From the NCBI GenBank assembly GCA_017407205.1, contig JAFQXA010000007.1:1-62681 (forward strand): a DNA stretch of 62,681 nt, given 5' to 3'. Origin of the DNA: Clostridia bacterium. Lineage in GTDB: Bacteria > Bacillota > Clostridia > Christensenellales > CAG-138. Below are positions 1-7,386 of this stretch, one piece after another (position 1 is the first letter of the stretch; each line of letters starts with the position of its first letter). The notes beneath the pieces were generated by a model. That model did no database searches. It was not told the origin of the DNA and saw nothing but the letters and a program-made list of their open reading frames with translations. The translations under genes and the position numbers were made by a program.

Positions 1-138
1 CCACAAATTCTTATTTATCATCGAACGGTATACTCCGTATAAATTTTGGATTGCAATATAAGTATATCACAGAACCAATGAACCGAAAATAAAATGGTCG
101 ATATAATATAATTGCCGCGTTATAAACAAAATTTATTT

Positions 139-219
139 CGCCTTTCCCTGTGTCGGCTTTTCATTTCGCAAGACGGATAAATGCCCATGTTGGAAATTGA
201 AAGGCGAACGTGTGGCGAA
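139..219. repeat. Imperfect direct repeat, copy A (left of XRE gene)
   Basis: This roughly 80-base segment is similar to 1154-1232. Both contain GTCGGCTTTTCATT, a run ending in GGATAAATGCCC or GGGTAAATCCCA, and a GCGAACGTG-GGCGAA tail. The two copies flank the XRE/zinc-ribbon gene. Copy A is degenerate: the arms that form a strong hairpin in copy B no longer pair well here. Nothing else is recognised between 1 and 233. Confidence 0.6.
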
Positions 220-233
220 TATGCGATGAGATC

Positions 234-270
234 AAAAAAGCAGTCACACACTTTTGTGCATGACTGCTTT
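234..270 (-). terminator. Terminator of the XRE/zinc-ribbon gene
   Basis: AAAGCAGTCA (237-246) pairs exactly with TGACTGCTTT (261-270). On the minus strand the stem is followed by a run of six T. It lies 20 bases past the stop of the minus-strand gene ending at 290. Confidence 0.75.
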
Positions 271-289
271 GCCTTATAATTGTTGTCTG

Positions 290-1054
290 TTATCTCTTTT
301 TATATATGACCAGTTCGGGATTTTCACCGTTCTCTTCATAAGTGGATATGAGGATAAAATCCATATTGGCAGCGATTCCGAAACATCTGTCTCCGCCGAA
401 TTCGCATTCCAGCTGGTTGCCCAGATAGGTTGCTCCGTCGTCTAGGAATTTCACATATTTTCCGTTCGGAAGCCTGTATTCCAGATTGACATATCCGCCC
501 ACAAGTGCATTGAGTTTTTCAACCTTGGGCATCCCTTCGATATGCAGGGCATTGATTTCATCCATGAGCTGTTTTTTGAATTCTTCAAACTTTTCAGCGC
601 CGGCAAGGTTTGTATATCGCTTCCAGTAATTCAGCTTAGGAAGCAAATCTTTCATATATGCCCGAACCTGATCAGGGGCGAACTGATCATTTGACATATG
701 GCTGACGCAGACCTCGATCAGATCATCCATATCGTGATACATATATTCGCCGTCGGCATAACACCACTTGCAATATTCTTCGTTGAACAGACCGTCCTTT
801 TCTTTGCTGATGTTGCTGTCCTCCAGCGGCATACCGCAGCACTGGCAGATAAGCTCTCTCGGGGATCCAAGAAGCGTATTGATCGAAACATCAAATAATT
901 TTGAAAGTAATTTCAGTGTTTCGGTGTTTGGCGTCGTATCGCCGTTTTCCCAACGGGATACTGCCTGACGGGTCACAAAAACCTTTTCCGCAAGCTCATC
1001 TTGTGATAAACCGTGCTTTGCTCTGAGTTCATAAATAATATCTTTTGTATCCAT
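290..1054 (-). CDS. XRE-family regulator with zinc-ribbon and effector-like C-terminal domain
   Basis: The 254-aa protein begins with a Cro/CI-type helix-turn-helix (about residues 5-58, LSQDELAEKVFVTRQAVSRW). A putative zinc ribbon follows (CQCCGMP at about 70, CKWC at about 95), then about 150 residues of a helical/beta domain that may sense a ligand. Such HTH plus zinc-ribbon proteins are common as regulators on Clostridia mobile elements. I chose the ATG at 1054 because a GAGGAG sequence sits about 9 bases upstream. The longer reading frame to 1177 runs through repeat copy B and is unlikely to be translated. A plausible promoter on the minus strand (TTGTCG, 17 bases, TATAGT) lies just upstream. 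The gene it regulates cannot be seen; autoregulation is an inference. Confidence 0.8.
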   Translation of the reverse strand: MDTKDIIYELRAKHGLSQDELAEKVFVTRQAVSRWENGDTTPNTETLKLLSKLFDVSINTLLGSPRELICQCCGMPLEDSNISKEKDGLFNEEYCKWCYADGEYMYHDMDDLIEVCVSHMSNDQFAPDQVRAYMKDLLPKLNYWKRYTNLAGAEKFEEFKKQLMDEINALHIEGMPKVEKLNALVGGYVNLEYRLPNGKYVKFLDDGATYLGNQLECEFGGDRCFGIAANMDFILISTYEENGENPELVIYKKR

Positions 1055-1153
1055 AAAAAGCATCTCCTCACAATTACTATACAACGAGAAAACGAGCGCG
1101 ACAAGCAACACGTTGTTGCGTGATGAATATTTATTTGCGCGAAATCTCGCTTT

Positions 1154-1232
1154 CTTCGCCCTCTGTCGGCTTTTCATTCTGTGGTTCGGGTAAATCCCAC
1201 GCTCGGCAATGAAAGCCGAACGTGGGGCGAAC
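1154..1232. repeat. Imperfect direct repeat, copy B, with strong hairpin
   Basis: Similar to 139-219. This copy has a stable stem: CCCACG-c-TCGGC, loop AATGAAA, GCCGA-a-CGTGGG (about 1196-1225). Its outer part GGCTTTTCATT can alternatively pair with AATGAAAGCC. No T-run follows, so it is not a typical terminator. It lies between two minus-strand genes. Confidence 0.6.
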
Positions 1233-1238
1233 AGGGGC

Positions 1239-1559
1239 TCAGGCGGCGTCGTTCCAGCGGACGAGATAACCTCTGTTTTTGCTGTTTTTCAGAAAGAACA
1301 GATTCAGCATCGCTCCTTTGGGGACGTCCTTGAATCCCATGTAACAATCCCTCTGCTGATACACGCTGAAGCAGATTTTTCTCGTAATGTCATCGTTCTC
1401 GATGAGCCTGCAGTAGACGATGAGGTTCTGGGATCTGCCCCAGGATTTCTCCTCAACGATACCGACGAAATGTCCTGCTTCGTCCAGCCATTTGTAATCG
1501 CGGTAAGGGAAACCGGATTCGCATAATTGGTTAAAAGATAATACTTTTGTGACTTCCAT
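1239..1559 (-). CDS. Small hypothetical protein downstream of the relaxase
   Basis: The 106-aa product is not recognised. It is rich in charged and aromatic residues, has no membrane segment or signal peptide, and ends in VRWNDAA. The ATG at 1559 has a purine-rich GAGGAAAT just upstream, and the gene begins 10 bases after the relaxase stop at 1569. That makes it almost certainly the last gene of the mobilization transcript. It may be an accessory protein of the element; the sequence gives no function. Confidence 0.65.
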   Translation of the reverse strand: MEVTKVLSFNQLCESGFPYRDYKWLDEAGHFVGIVEEKSWGRSQNLIVYCRLIENDDITRKICFSVYQQRDCYMGFKDVPKGAMLNLFFLKNSKNRGYLVRWNDAA

Positions 1560-1568
1560 ATTTCCTCC

Positions 1569-2504
1569 TCATTTCTGTTTTTCTCTTTTTACGGTTTTCA
1601 GCTCATCGATCAATTCTTTGGGAATTTTATCGAGGAGCTTTCGCTGTTTTTCGGCAGTCTGCCGCAGGAGCGCTGCATCCACAAATGCGCTGTCCAGCTG
1701 CTCTGTTTTCTTTTCCAGCTGTTTCTCGAGGGACTTGTTTGCAGCTTCGAGGGCTTTTATCTCTTCTTCATTCTTTTTGACTGTGCGGGAGAAACTCTCC
1801 GCCGAGGGCAGCCACTTGGCAAGCATCTGCAATGCTTCCTCACGCTTTTTGCCTGCGTTGAATACCGTGACGTCGGAGAGCGCCTGGCGGATTCCGTCCA
1901 TCTGCTCCTCAAGGCGCTTCGCTTGCTTGAACAGACGCACAGGCAGGTGCTTGCGCTTGCTGATGTTGGCGGGGATGCCTCGCTCCAGCGTCGGGTATTT
2001 GGCAGACATATGTGCGTGGTACTTGTCCTGCCATTCCGAGAGCTTTTTCGGGTCGCCCATGATGATCTTTGCGGAGAGTCTGTTGTCGGGGGTGATGGGC
2101 GTGAAGCAGAGATGCATATGCGGGTTGGATTCATCCATATGCACAACAGCACTAAAGATGTTCTTTGCATCCACTTCCGATGAAATGAACTCAAGCGCGT
2201 GCATAAAATATTCCCTCTGCTGTTCCTCGGAAAGCTCTTTCATAAACTCAGGGGAAGCCGTGATGAGCGTTTCGATCATGAGGTTGCTGTCTTTTCTGAC
2301 ACGGCAGCCTGCTGCTTTGATGCGTCGGTTGATCTCCTGATGATAGGTACCCACGGGTATAATGAGGTGATAGTTGTTCTTTATTTTGTCTGTATCGATG
2401 TCGGGGTTGCTCTTGTATTTTTCCTTTTTACGTTCGTTGTGGTTTTCCATGTGAGAGACGGTGCCTCTCGGGTGTTTCTTAAATCGTAAAATTGCGTATG
2501 GCAT
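1569..2504 (-). CDS. MobV-family (Pre/Mob) relaxase
   Basis: A 311-aa mobilization protein of the plasmid recombination/Mob family, which nicks one strand at oriT and pilots it during conjugal transfer driven by a helper element. The N-terminal 200 residues hold the relaxase fold. It includes the diagnostic metal-binding motif HMDESNPHMHLCF (HxDExxPHxH), at about residues 120-132. The C-terminal third (about 210-300) is a Lys/Glu-rich coiled coil. I chose the ATG at 2504 because AAGGAGG stands 6 bases upstream; the longer frame to 2573 lacks this. It is shorter than classical MobM (about 490 aa) but the catalytic part looks complete. A matching oriT lies upstream at 2671-2709. No coupling protein or type IV secretion genes are present, so the element is mobilizable, not self-transmissible. 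Confidence 0.88.
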   Translation of the reverse strand: MPYAILRFKKHPRGTVSHMENHNERKKEKYKSNPDIDTDKIKNNYHLIIPVGTYHQEINRRIKAAGCRVRKDSNLMIETLITASPEFMKELSEEQQREYFMHALEFISSEVDAKNIFSAVVHMDESNPHMHLCFTPITPDNRLSAKIIMGDPKKLSEWQDKYHAHMSAKYPTLERGIPANISKRKHLPVRLFKQAKRLEEQMDGIRQALSDVTVFNAGKKREEALQMLAKWLPSAESFSRTVKKNEEEIKALEAANKSLEKQLEKKTEQLDSAFVDAALLRQTAEKQRKLLDKIPKELIDELKTVKREKQK

Positions 2505-2670
2505 TTTTCCTCCTTTTTTCTTTTGTAAACCGCACGGATGCTTGTCATAATTCAAAAGCAGCGTGAGCTGCATACCTTATGAGAATGCCGCACACCTCCC
2601 GAGAGAATGAGCGTGAATGTCATGATCTGATCGCAGGAGATGCGCGGCGAGAGAGCATCTGCGTGTGCGG

Positions 2671-2709
2671 TTTAACACACTATACCTTGCCCGAGGGCAA
2701 GGCAGTGTG
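2671..2709 (-). other. Probable oriT (MobV/pMV158 type)
   Basis: Read on the minus strand, the segment contains TATAGTGTGTTA, matching the MobM-family nick core TAGTGTG/TTA as I recall it. Beside it is a hairpin, CCTTGCCC (2685-2692) with GGGCAAGG (2695-2702). The flanking CACAC (2676-2680) and GTGTG (2705-2709) extend the dyad. The predicted nick is next to 2674-2675. It lies upstream of the relaxase gene and is read in the same orientation. Confidence 0.75.
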
Positions 2710-2775
2710 CCGGGCGCTGCCCCGGACCCGTGTGACGGCGATGTAATATCCCCGTGACAGCTGTGACGACGATAC

Positions 2776-2810
2776 TCGGATACCCTCCGTCACTTCTGAC
2801 GGAAGGGTAT
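2776..2810 (-). terminator. Hairpin at the 3' end of the helicase gene
   Basis: GATACCCTCCGTCA and TGACGGAAGGGTATC pair almost perfectly around a CTTC loop. The hairpin overlaps the last codons of the minus-strand helicase gene. No clear T-run follows, so it may be a weak terminator or mRNA 3' stabiliser before oriT. Confidence 0.45.
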
Positions 2811-3965
2811 CACCTTAGGACCGTCACTGCCGTCATGGTCGTCACGGGGTGTGAAGCCGCCGTCATCTTTCAAAAGCTTCCGCTCCTGCTTGGAAAGCTC
2901 GAAGCCCTGCTGCTGTGCATCCTGCATGGTGCTGATGTAAGCATGCTGTTCTTCCTGATACTTCCGATACAGATCGGGATCGATATCCAGATGGATAAAA
3001 CGGTTCTTGCCTGTGCGGCTGAAGCTCAGGATGATGCCCATGGATTCAAGGACAGCGGTATAACGCTTTAAGATGATGGTCACCGTATTGACGGGAACCG
3101 ACATCATCTGCAAGAGGAAACGAAGCTGTGTGGCAGTGCCTTTCCAGCCGTTGTTGTCATAGACCAGCTTCTGCAGGTCTGCGATGAATGCGGGGATCTC
3201 TTCGTCGGCATCAATGTCCTGCTGTGTTTTCCATTCCACCAGATGCCACACGCCTTCGATGAAGGTGAGGTCGATCTCCTGATACTGCACATCTCTGCCC
3301 GTTACATAGAGCCTTGCGCTCTTTCTGTCTCCATGCTTGGATTCCAGAACATAGGAAGTGTCTACAGCGCCTGTGATGCCCGTGGAGCCTGAGATCATCT
3401 GAAAGGGATCGTCAGACCGTGCTTTTCTGAGATGATGCACCACCAGCAGGGCGATGCGGCATTCGTCTGCAACAGCTTTCAAAGAAGAGAGTGCATTGTA
3501 GTCAGCGGCATAGGGATTTCCCTGACCCGACGGGGCTTCCGAGCGGATCTTCTGCAGGGTGTCGATGGCGACGAAGCCTACATCGGGATGTTCCCGAAGA
3601 AAGGTCTTCAGCTCGTCAATGAGTCCCTCGTCGAGCTTGGGAGCATTCACGGCGAGATGCAGATTCTCGGGGCATTCCTCCTTGATCTGTATAAGCCTGC
3701 TCTTGATGCGCTCGGGCGTATCTTCGAGAGAGATATACAGCACACCGCATTTTTTTGTCGGCTTGTCCCACACGGGCTTACCCTGCGCGATGCGTGCACA
3801 CAGCCACAGGGTGAAGTAGGATTTGCCGACCTTGGGATTGCCTGCAAGGACGTGCAGACCATTTGACAACAGTCCATCCACGAGGTAATTGACGGGCGGG
3901 AGCACCACATCCATGAGCGTTTTTGCATCCATGGTGCTGAGTGTCTTTTTCTCCTGATCGATCAT
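2790..3965 (-). CDS. RepA-type hexameric replicative helicase (AAA/RecA-like ATPase)
   Basis: A 391-aa RecA-fold ATPase resembling RSF1010 RepA-type helicases, which load at an origin and unwind it. Walker A is GNPKVGKS (about residues 43-50). A Walker B-like GFVAIDTLQ lies at about 130, and VVHHLRK (about 175) matches the conserved region after it. The last 120 residues form a winged-helix-like tail with basic and Gln-rich stretches, typical of primase-helicase tails. The ATG at 3965 follows AGGAGG by 6 bases and overlaps the stop of the HTH gene (ATGA). The pairing with the repeat array at 4.5-5.4 kb suggests replication of the excised element. A DNA-repair or RecA-paralogue role is less likely in this context. 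Confidence 0.8.
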   Translation of the reverse strand: MIDQEKKTLSTMDAKTLMDVVLPPVNYLVDGLLSNGLHVLAGNPKVGKSYFTLWLCARIAQGKPVWDKPTKKCGVLYISLEDTPERIKSRLIQIKEECPENLHLAVNAPKLDEGLIDELKTFLREHPDVGFVAIDTLQKIRSEAPSGQGNPYAADYNALSSLKAVADECRIALLVVHHLRKARSDDPFQMISGSTGITGAVDTSYVLESKHGDRKSARLYVTGRDVQYQEIDLTFIEGVWHLVEWKTQQDIDADEEIPAFIADLQKLVYDNNGWKGTATQLRFLLQMMSVPVNTVTIILKRYTAVLESMGIILSFSRTGKNRFIHLDIDPDLYRKYQEEQHAYISTMQDAQQQGFELSKQERKLLKDDGGFTPRDDHDGSDGPKVIPFRQK

Positions 3966-4168
3966 GCGGCACCTCCTGACTGTCTCTCGATCCATTTTAG
4001 AAAATGCACTTTGCTGATCATCATGCGTTTTCCCACTCTCATGCTGGGGAAGTCATCCGCATGAAAGAGCGTGTAGGCGTTTGCCCGGGAGATCCCGAGG
4101 GCAGATGCAACCTGATCCGGGGACAGCATAACGGGCAGCTGGTCGTAGTTGGTAAAGATTTGTTTCAA
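3962..4168 (-). CDS. Small helix-turn-helix protein, excisionase-like
   Basis: A 68-aa DNA-binding protein of the excisionase/MerR-like HTH_17 type. Residues about 15-60 read LSPDQVASALGISRANAYTL, then MRVGKRMMISKVHFLKWIE, the usual helix-turn-helix plus wing pattern. I chose TTG at 4168 because AAGGAG lies 6 bases upstream; the ATG-initiated longer frame (4228) has no such site. It is translationally coupled to the helicase through a 4-base overlap. It may act in excision with an off-window integrase or as a replication initiator accessory binding the adjacent repeats. Both are inferences. Confidence 0.7.
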   Translation of the reverse strand: MKQIFTNYDQLPVMLSPDQVASALGISRANAYTLFHADDFPSMRVGKRMMISKVHFLKWIERQSGGAA

Positions 4169-4548
4169 TAAATTCTCCTTGGTTTTGTAATGAGATTTCC
4201 GCTGATAAAACCAAAAATAATAAAACAAAGACAGCGGATGATTTCATGCCAGGAAATTCTTCTGCACTTTATTTGCAGCACGCTTCCGAAGTGCATACGG
4301 AACAATACGGGCAAGCCTTGGCAAAGGCTTTTCACGGGCTTCTTCCAAGGGTCTCTACTGCTTCCAACCCAAGGTCAGCACCGCCTGTCTGACGTGCAGG
4401 CAAACGATAAGTGTCTCATTATGCACCCGACGGACATCATGGCGAAGCAGCCTGCCAACGCTGCATTTGTCGCTCAAAGCGCGCTCATCCGTCGGGCGTT
4501 TCCCGTATCGCTGAGTATTCAGTTGTCAATGTGCACTGAGGGAAAATA
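4169..4548. other. Non-coding stretch between the HTH gene and the repeat array
   Basis: No credible gene is seen. It probably holds the minus-strand promoter of the HTH-helicase operon. An inverted repeat, CCCGACGGA (4426-4434) and TCCGTCGGG (4488-4496), spans about 60 bases. Its role is unknown. Confidence 0.4.
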
Positions 4549-5419
4549 TCCCTCACTCCATTGCCGAAAAAACGGCAAGGTGTACGAAAGTCCTCTCACT
4601 CCATTGCCGAAAAATCCGGCAGGTGAATAAAAACCTCTTCACTCCATTGCCGAAAAAACGGCAAGGTGCGAACCCTCATATTCAATTTTTTTGAGAGATT
4701 TTGTAAAAATGCTCTCACTATCCTACCGAAATAACGGCAGGGTGCGAACCTTCATATTCAGTTTTAGAGGCACTTTGAAAAAAGTCCCCTCACTTAACAA
4801 CCCGAAAAAACGGTGGGGTGTACGAAAAATCCCCTCACTCCATTACCGAAAAAACGGCGTGGTGCGGACCTGTTTTTATTTAATTTTTTGTGTTTTTTAT
4901 CACTCCTTTCACTTAACAGCCCGAAAAATCAGGTAGGTGCGAACCTTCGTATTCAGTTTTAGAGGTACTTTGAAAAAAGTCCCCTCACTCCATAACCGAA
5001 AAAACAGGGGGGTGACTACCAAATTTTGTGTATTGTTTACAAAATATTCATAATTTCGCTCCTTTCTTGTGTACTCCTTCTACTTCCTATGGCAAGAAAT
5101 CTAGGTAGTGGATAAAACCCCTTCACTTTCCTCCCGAAAAAACAGAGCGGTGAGTACCCAATTTTTGCGTATTATTTACAAATTATTCATAATATCGACT
5201 TCTAGCTTATATAATTCCCTCTACTCCTATGGCAAAAAATTGGGCGGGTGTACGAAAATTTGCTTTAGATTTTTTATTTGTAATGGTTTGATGATGGTTT
5301 AACGCCCCAAAACCATCTTGAAACCATTGCGATATTACGGTTTCAAACCATATTGCCCCCTTATGCGATGCAGGTAAAAATAACCCCTTCACTTCCTATG
5401 GCAAAAAAACATGGGGGTG
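4549..5419. repeat. Array of twelve imperfect hairpin repeats (iteron-like)
   Basis: Twelve copies of a roughly 34-base unit start at 4549, 4592, 4634, 4712, 4785, 4831, 4904, 4981, 5076, 5118, 5217 and 5384. Each begins CCCTCACT or a close variant, has a central GCCGAAAAAACGGC dyad or a degenerate form, and ends in GGTG. Unit starts are spaced irregularly (42-46, 73-78, 95-99 and 167 bases). Some spacers are duplicated: the run GAACCTTCATATTCAGTTTT after unit 4 recurs after unit 7, and an AT-rich spacer with GTTTACAAAATATTCATAAT after unit 8 recurs in similar form after unit 10. The array follows the HTH and helicase genes and has no credible coding frame. A replication origin is the simplest reading; RNA hairpins are also possible. 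Confidence 0.8.
5283..5351. repeat. Five ATGGTTT boxes in direct and inverted orientation
   Basis: ATGGTTT occurs at 5283-5289 and 5294-5300, and its complement AAACCAT at 5310-5316, 5321-5327 and 5345-5351. The boxes within each of the first two pairs are 11 bases apart, about one helical turn. This is the layout of a protein-binding cluster. It sits between units 11 and 12 of the hairpin array. Confidence 0.6.
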
Positions 5420-5650
5420 AATACCAAATTTCCGAAATTTTCTAAATAATATTTGTTTTGGATGGTATTGTTGACGTAATTGAGTCTCAGGGTGGTATAA
5501 ATTACATCATGAAAAACTCCATTCATACCGTCCAACTAAGAAAAAGCGAAATAAAAAACAGCCCGATTAAATTTCGGACTGTTCGTCGATTCTTCTGGAT
5601 ATTTCAGATGTGTTGAAGTATTGTATGTGCTTGATAAAAGGAGGTTCGTT

Positions 5651-5956
5651 ATGAAAAAGATTCTCGATGAAATATACTTTGGAAACATAGCTCCCGATGC
5701 TCAGTACATCGTCAGAGGCTCCCGCTACGAAAAGACGCTGAAGCGGATCGTAAACTTAAGCGATGAAATGGACGATGCACTGGACGCAGATACAAAAAAA
5801 CTGGTAGAGCAATTCCGCGCTGCACACTCGGATCTCTCCACCATAGCCTCGCAGGAGATGTGGAAAAAAGGATTCATCCTCGGCTTGCGCATCGGCATCG
5901 AAGTGATGGAGAACGAGTCGGAAAACTTGAAATCCGTCACCACCGATGACTGCTGA
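5651..5956 (+). CDS. DUF6809-like small protein
   Basis: A 101-aa soluble protein, MKKILDEIYFGNIAPDAQYI at the start, mostly helical and acidic, ending in ESENLKSVTTDDC. It resembles a small family often found on Clostridia mobile elements that I know as DUF6809; no function is established. The ATG at 5651 follows AAAGGAGG by about 7 bases, better than the in-frame ATG at 5621. It opens the plus-strand half of the element, and a small membrane peptide follows 15 bases downstream. Confidence 0.7.
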   Translation: MKKILDEIYFGNIAPDAQYIVRGSRYEKTLKRIVNLSDEMDDALDADTKKLVEQFRAAHSDLSTIASQEMWKKGFILGLRIGIEVMENESENLKSVTTDDC

Positions 5957-5971
5957 GAAAGGAATGATTCT

Positions 5972-6115
5972 ATGAAAAAACTGATTGCGTTAATAATGTT
6001 TATTCTGCTGCTGGTGAGTATCCCCGGGATCTGCGGAGCGGTGAGGTCATACAAAGAAGATGCGAAATTATATACAGAATATCTGAGTGATTATCTTGCC
6101 GAACAAACTCAATGA
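5972..6115 (+). CDS. Small membrane peptide (47 aa)
   Basis: A short frame begins ATG with GAAAGGA about 9 bases upstream. The product starts MKKLIALIMFILLLVSIPGI, a single hydrophobic segment that could be a signal anchor, followed by a short charged tail ending LAEQTQ. It lies 15 bases after the DUF6809-like gene, so the two are probably co-transcribed. No function is recognised. Confidence 0.5.
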   Translation: MKKLIALIMFILLLVSIPGICGAVRSYKEDAKLYTEYLSDYLAEQTQ

Positions 6116-6140
6116 AATCGTGCGGATGCATCAATTTATC

Positions 6141-6169
6141 TTGTGTTCCGACAAAAAATCTGATAAAAT
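6141..6169 (+). promoter_or_regulatory. Probable promoter of the restriction-modification operon
   Basis: TTGTGT (6141-6146), 17 bases, TAAAAT (6164-6169). A transcript would start near 6176, about 95 bases before the XRE gene, and must cross the hairpin at 6225-6247. Confidence 0.45.
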
Positions 6170-6224
6170 TAAATACAACGCGGTCAAAGTGTTGTTGATG
6201 CTTTGGCAGCAACTATGCAAATTC

Positions 6225-6251
6225 ATGCTCTGCCAACGGCAGGGCATTTTT
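6225..6251 (+). terminator. Terminator or attenuator upstream of the restriction operon
   Basis: ATGCTCTGCC (6225-6234), loop AAC, GGCAGGGCAT (6238-6247), then TTTT. It may end transcription from the small genes upstream. Because a promoter-like sequence lies upstream of it, it could also act as an attenuator: GGCAG at 6215-6219 can compete for CTGCC. Confidence 0.6.
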
Positions 6252-6270
6252 CTATGATAAGGAGAATTTT

Positions 6271-6507
6271 ATGTCTGTAAGTTATAAAAAACTCTGGAAA
6301 TTACTGATCGACAAAGATATGAAGAAAAAGGACCTTTGTGCAAAGGCCGGTATCAGCTCCGCCTCCGTCACCAAGATGGGTAAAGGCGGGCATGTCACAA
6401 CCGAGGTATTGGCGAAGATCTGCGTGGCGCTTGATTGCACTATGGATGATATTATGGAAGTTGTTAATGTTGAACAAGAAAGGATTATTCATTATGAAAA
6501 AAAATAA
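6271..6507 (+). CDS. XRE-family regulator of the restriction island
   Basis: A 78-aa protein that is essentially one Cro/CI helix-turn-helix domain of the YozG-like type (LCAKAGISSASVTKMGKGGH, then LAKICVALDCTMDDIMEVV). The ATG at 6271 follows AAGGAG by 6 bases. It is the first gene of the restriction operon and its end overlaps the Mrr gene by 14 bases. The position suggests a controller that delays or limits nuclease expression, like C proteins of restriction systems, but it lacks extra features that would prove this. Confidence 0.8.
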   Translation: MSVSYKKLWKLLIDKDMKKKDLCAKAGISSASVTKMGKGGHVTTEVLAKICVALDCTMDDIMEVVNVEQERIIHYEKK

Positions 6508-7354
6508 AGATTTTCAAATACCATCGTATGCACAATTAGTAGAAGCAACGTTTTCGGCTTTGAAAGAATTAGGCGGTTCTGGTAAAAATGATGAAATTAA
6601 TTCCTGTGCAATTGAAATTATGAAGATTTCAGATGAAATTTTAGATATTCCTCATCGCGATAGTACAAGCCTTTCTGAGATATCATATAGGTTAGCTTGG
6701 GCTCGAACATTATTAAAAAATGCAGGAGCTATCACCAATAGCGCTAGAAGTGTATGGTCTATAACACCTGAGTTTTCGAACAAAGAATCGGTTGATGGTT
6801 TATATATTCAGAAAAGTTTTCATAAAAAACCGACAAACAAAATGGATTTTTCTGAAGAGTCGTTTGAGGATACGGCACCTGATATTCCGGATGAGATAAA
6901 ACCTTGGCGTAAAAAGTTATATGAAGTTTTAATAAAAATGGATCCTTACGCTTTTGAAAGATTAACGCAGCGTTTGTTGCGCGAATGTGGTTTTGATGAT
7001 GTGCATGTGACAAAAAAATCCGGCGATGGTGGTATTGATGGAACTGGAAAATTAAAAATTAATGGCATCTTTAGTTTCAATATAGCTTTTCAATGCAAAC
7101 GATATCAAGGATCAGTGAGTGCCGGCGAAATAAGGGATTTCCGCGGATCCTTAACAACTGATATTGAAAAAGGGGTATTTATTACAACAGGATCTTTTTC
7201 AAATCCTGCAAAAGAAGAAGCTAGTAATCCGGGAAAGCAGCAAATTGATTTGATGGATGGAGAAGAGTTTATTTCTAAGCTTGCAGAATATGGTATTGGT
7301 GTCAAGGAAGTAAAAGATTATGAGATAGATGAAGATTTTTTTTCTCAAATCTGA
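6494..7354 (+). CDS. Mrr-type restriction endonuclease
   Basis: A 286-aa two-domain nuclease. The N-terminal third is a winged-helix Mrr_N-like domain that would bind DNA. The C-terminal part (about residues 140-265) is the Mrr catalytic domain of the PD-(D/E)XK fold. It has AFERLTQRLLRECGFDDV, then the active-site GDGGIDG and FQCKRY (D...QxK). Mrr-type enzymes cut modified DNA in type IV systems or serve as type II-like nucleases beside methyltransferases. The ATG at 6494 follows GAAAGGA. Base composition is clearly more AT-rich than the mobilization genes to its left, as for the whole island. With a cytosine methyltransferase next door, its target relationship (unmodified or foreign-modified DNA) cannot be decided from sequence. 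Confidence 0.85.
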   Translation: MKKNKDFQIPSYAQLVEATFSALKELGGSGKNDEINSCAIEIMKISDEILDIPHRDSTSLSEISYRLAWARTLLKNAGAITNSARSVWSITPEFSNKESVDGLYIQKSFHKKPTNKMDFSEESFEDTAPDIPDEIKPWRKKLYEVLIKMDPYAFERLTQRLLRECGFDDVHVTKKSGDGGIDGTGKLKINGIFSFNIAFQCKRYQGSVSAGEIRDFRGSLTTDIEKGVFITTGSFSNPAKEEASNPGKQQIDLMDGEEFISKLAEYGIGVKEVKDYEIDEDFFSQI

Positions 7355-7386
7355 AAAAGAATTAGTTTATAAAAGGGGAAGAAAAA

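Noticed and set aside
1055..1177. N-terminal extension of the XRE/zinc-ribbon protein (about 41 residues)
   Set aside because: It runs through the direct repeat and promoter-like sequence and has no ribosome site; ATG 1054 has GAGGAG at good distance.
1549..2340. Large Ser/Cys-rich plus-strand frame (263 aa)
   Set aside because: It is antisense to the relaxase gene and has no protein-like composition.
4190..5302. Open frames on the plus strand across the repeat array
   Set aside because: They only reflect the repeats, lack ribosome sites and encode low-complexity repetition (for example LPKKR-like runs).
4549..5419. CRISPR array
   Set aside because: Units are imperfect, spacing varies from 42 to 167 bases, spacers are duplicated, and there are no cas genes.
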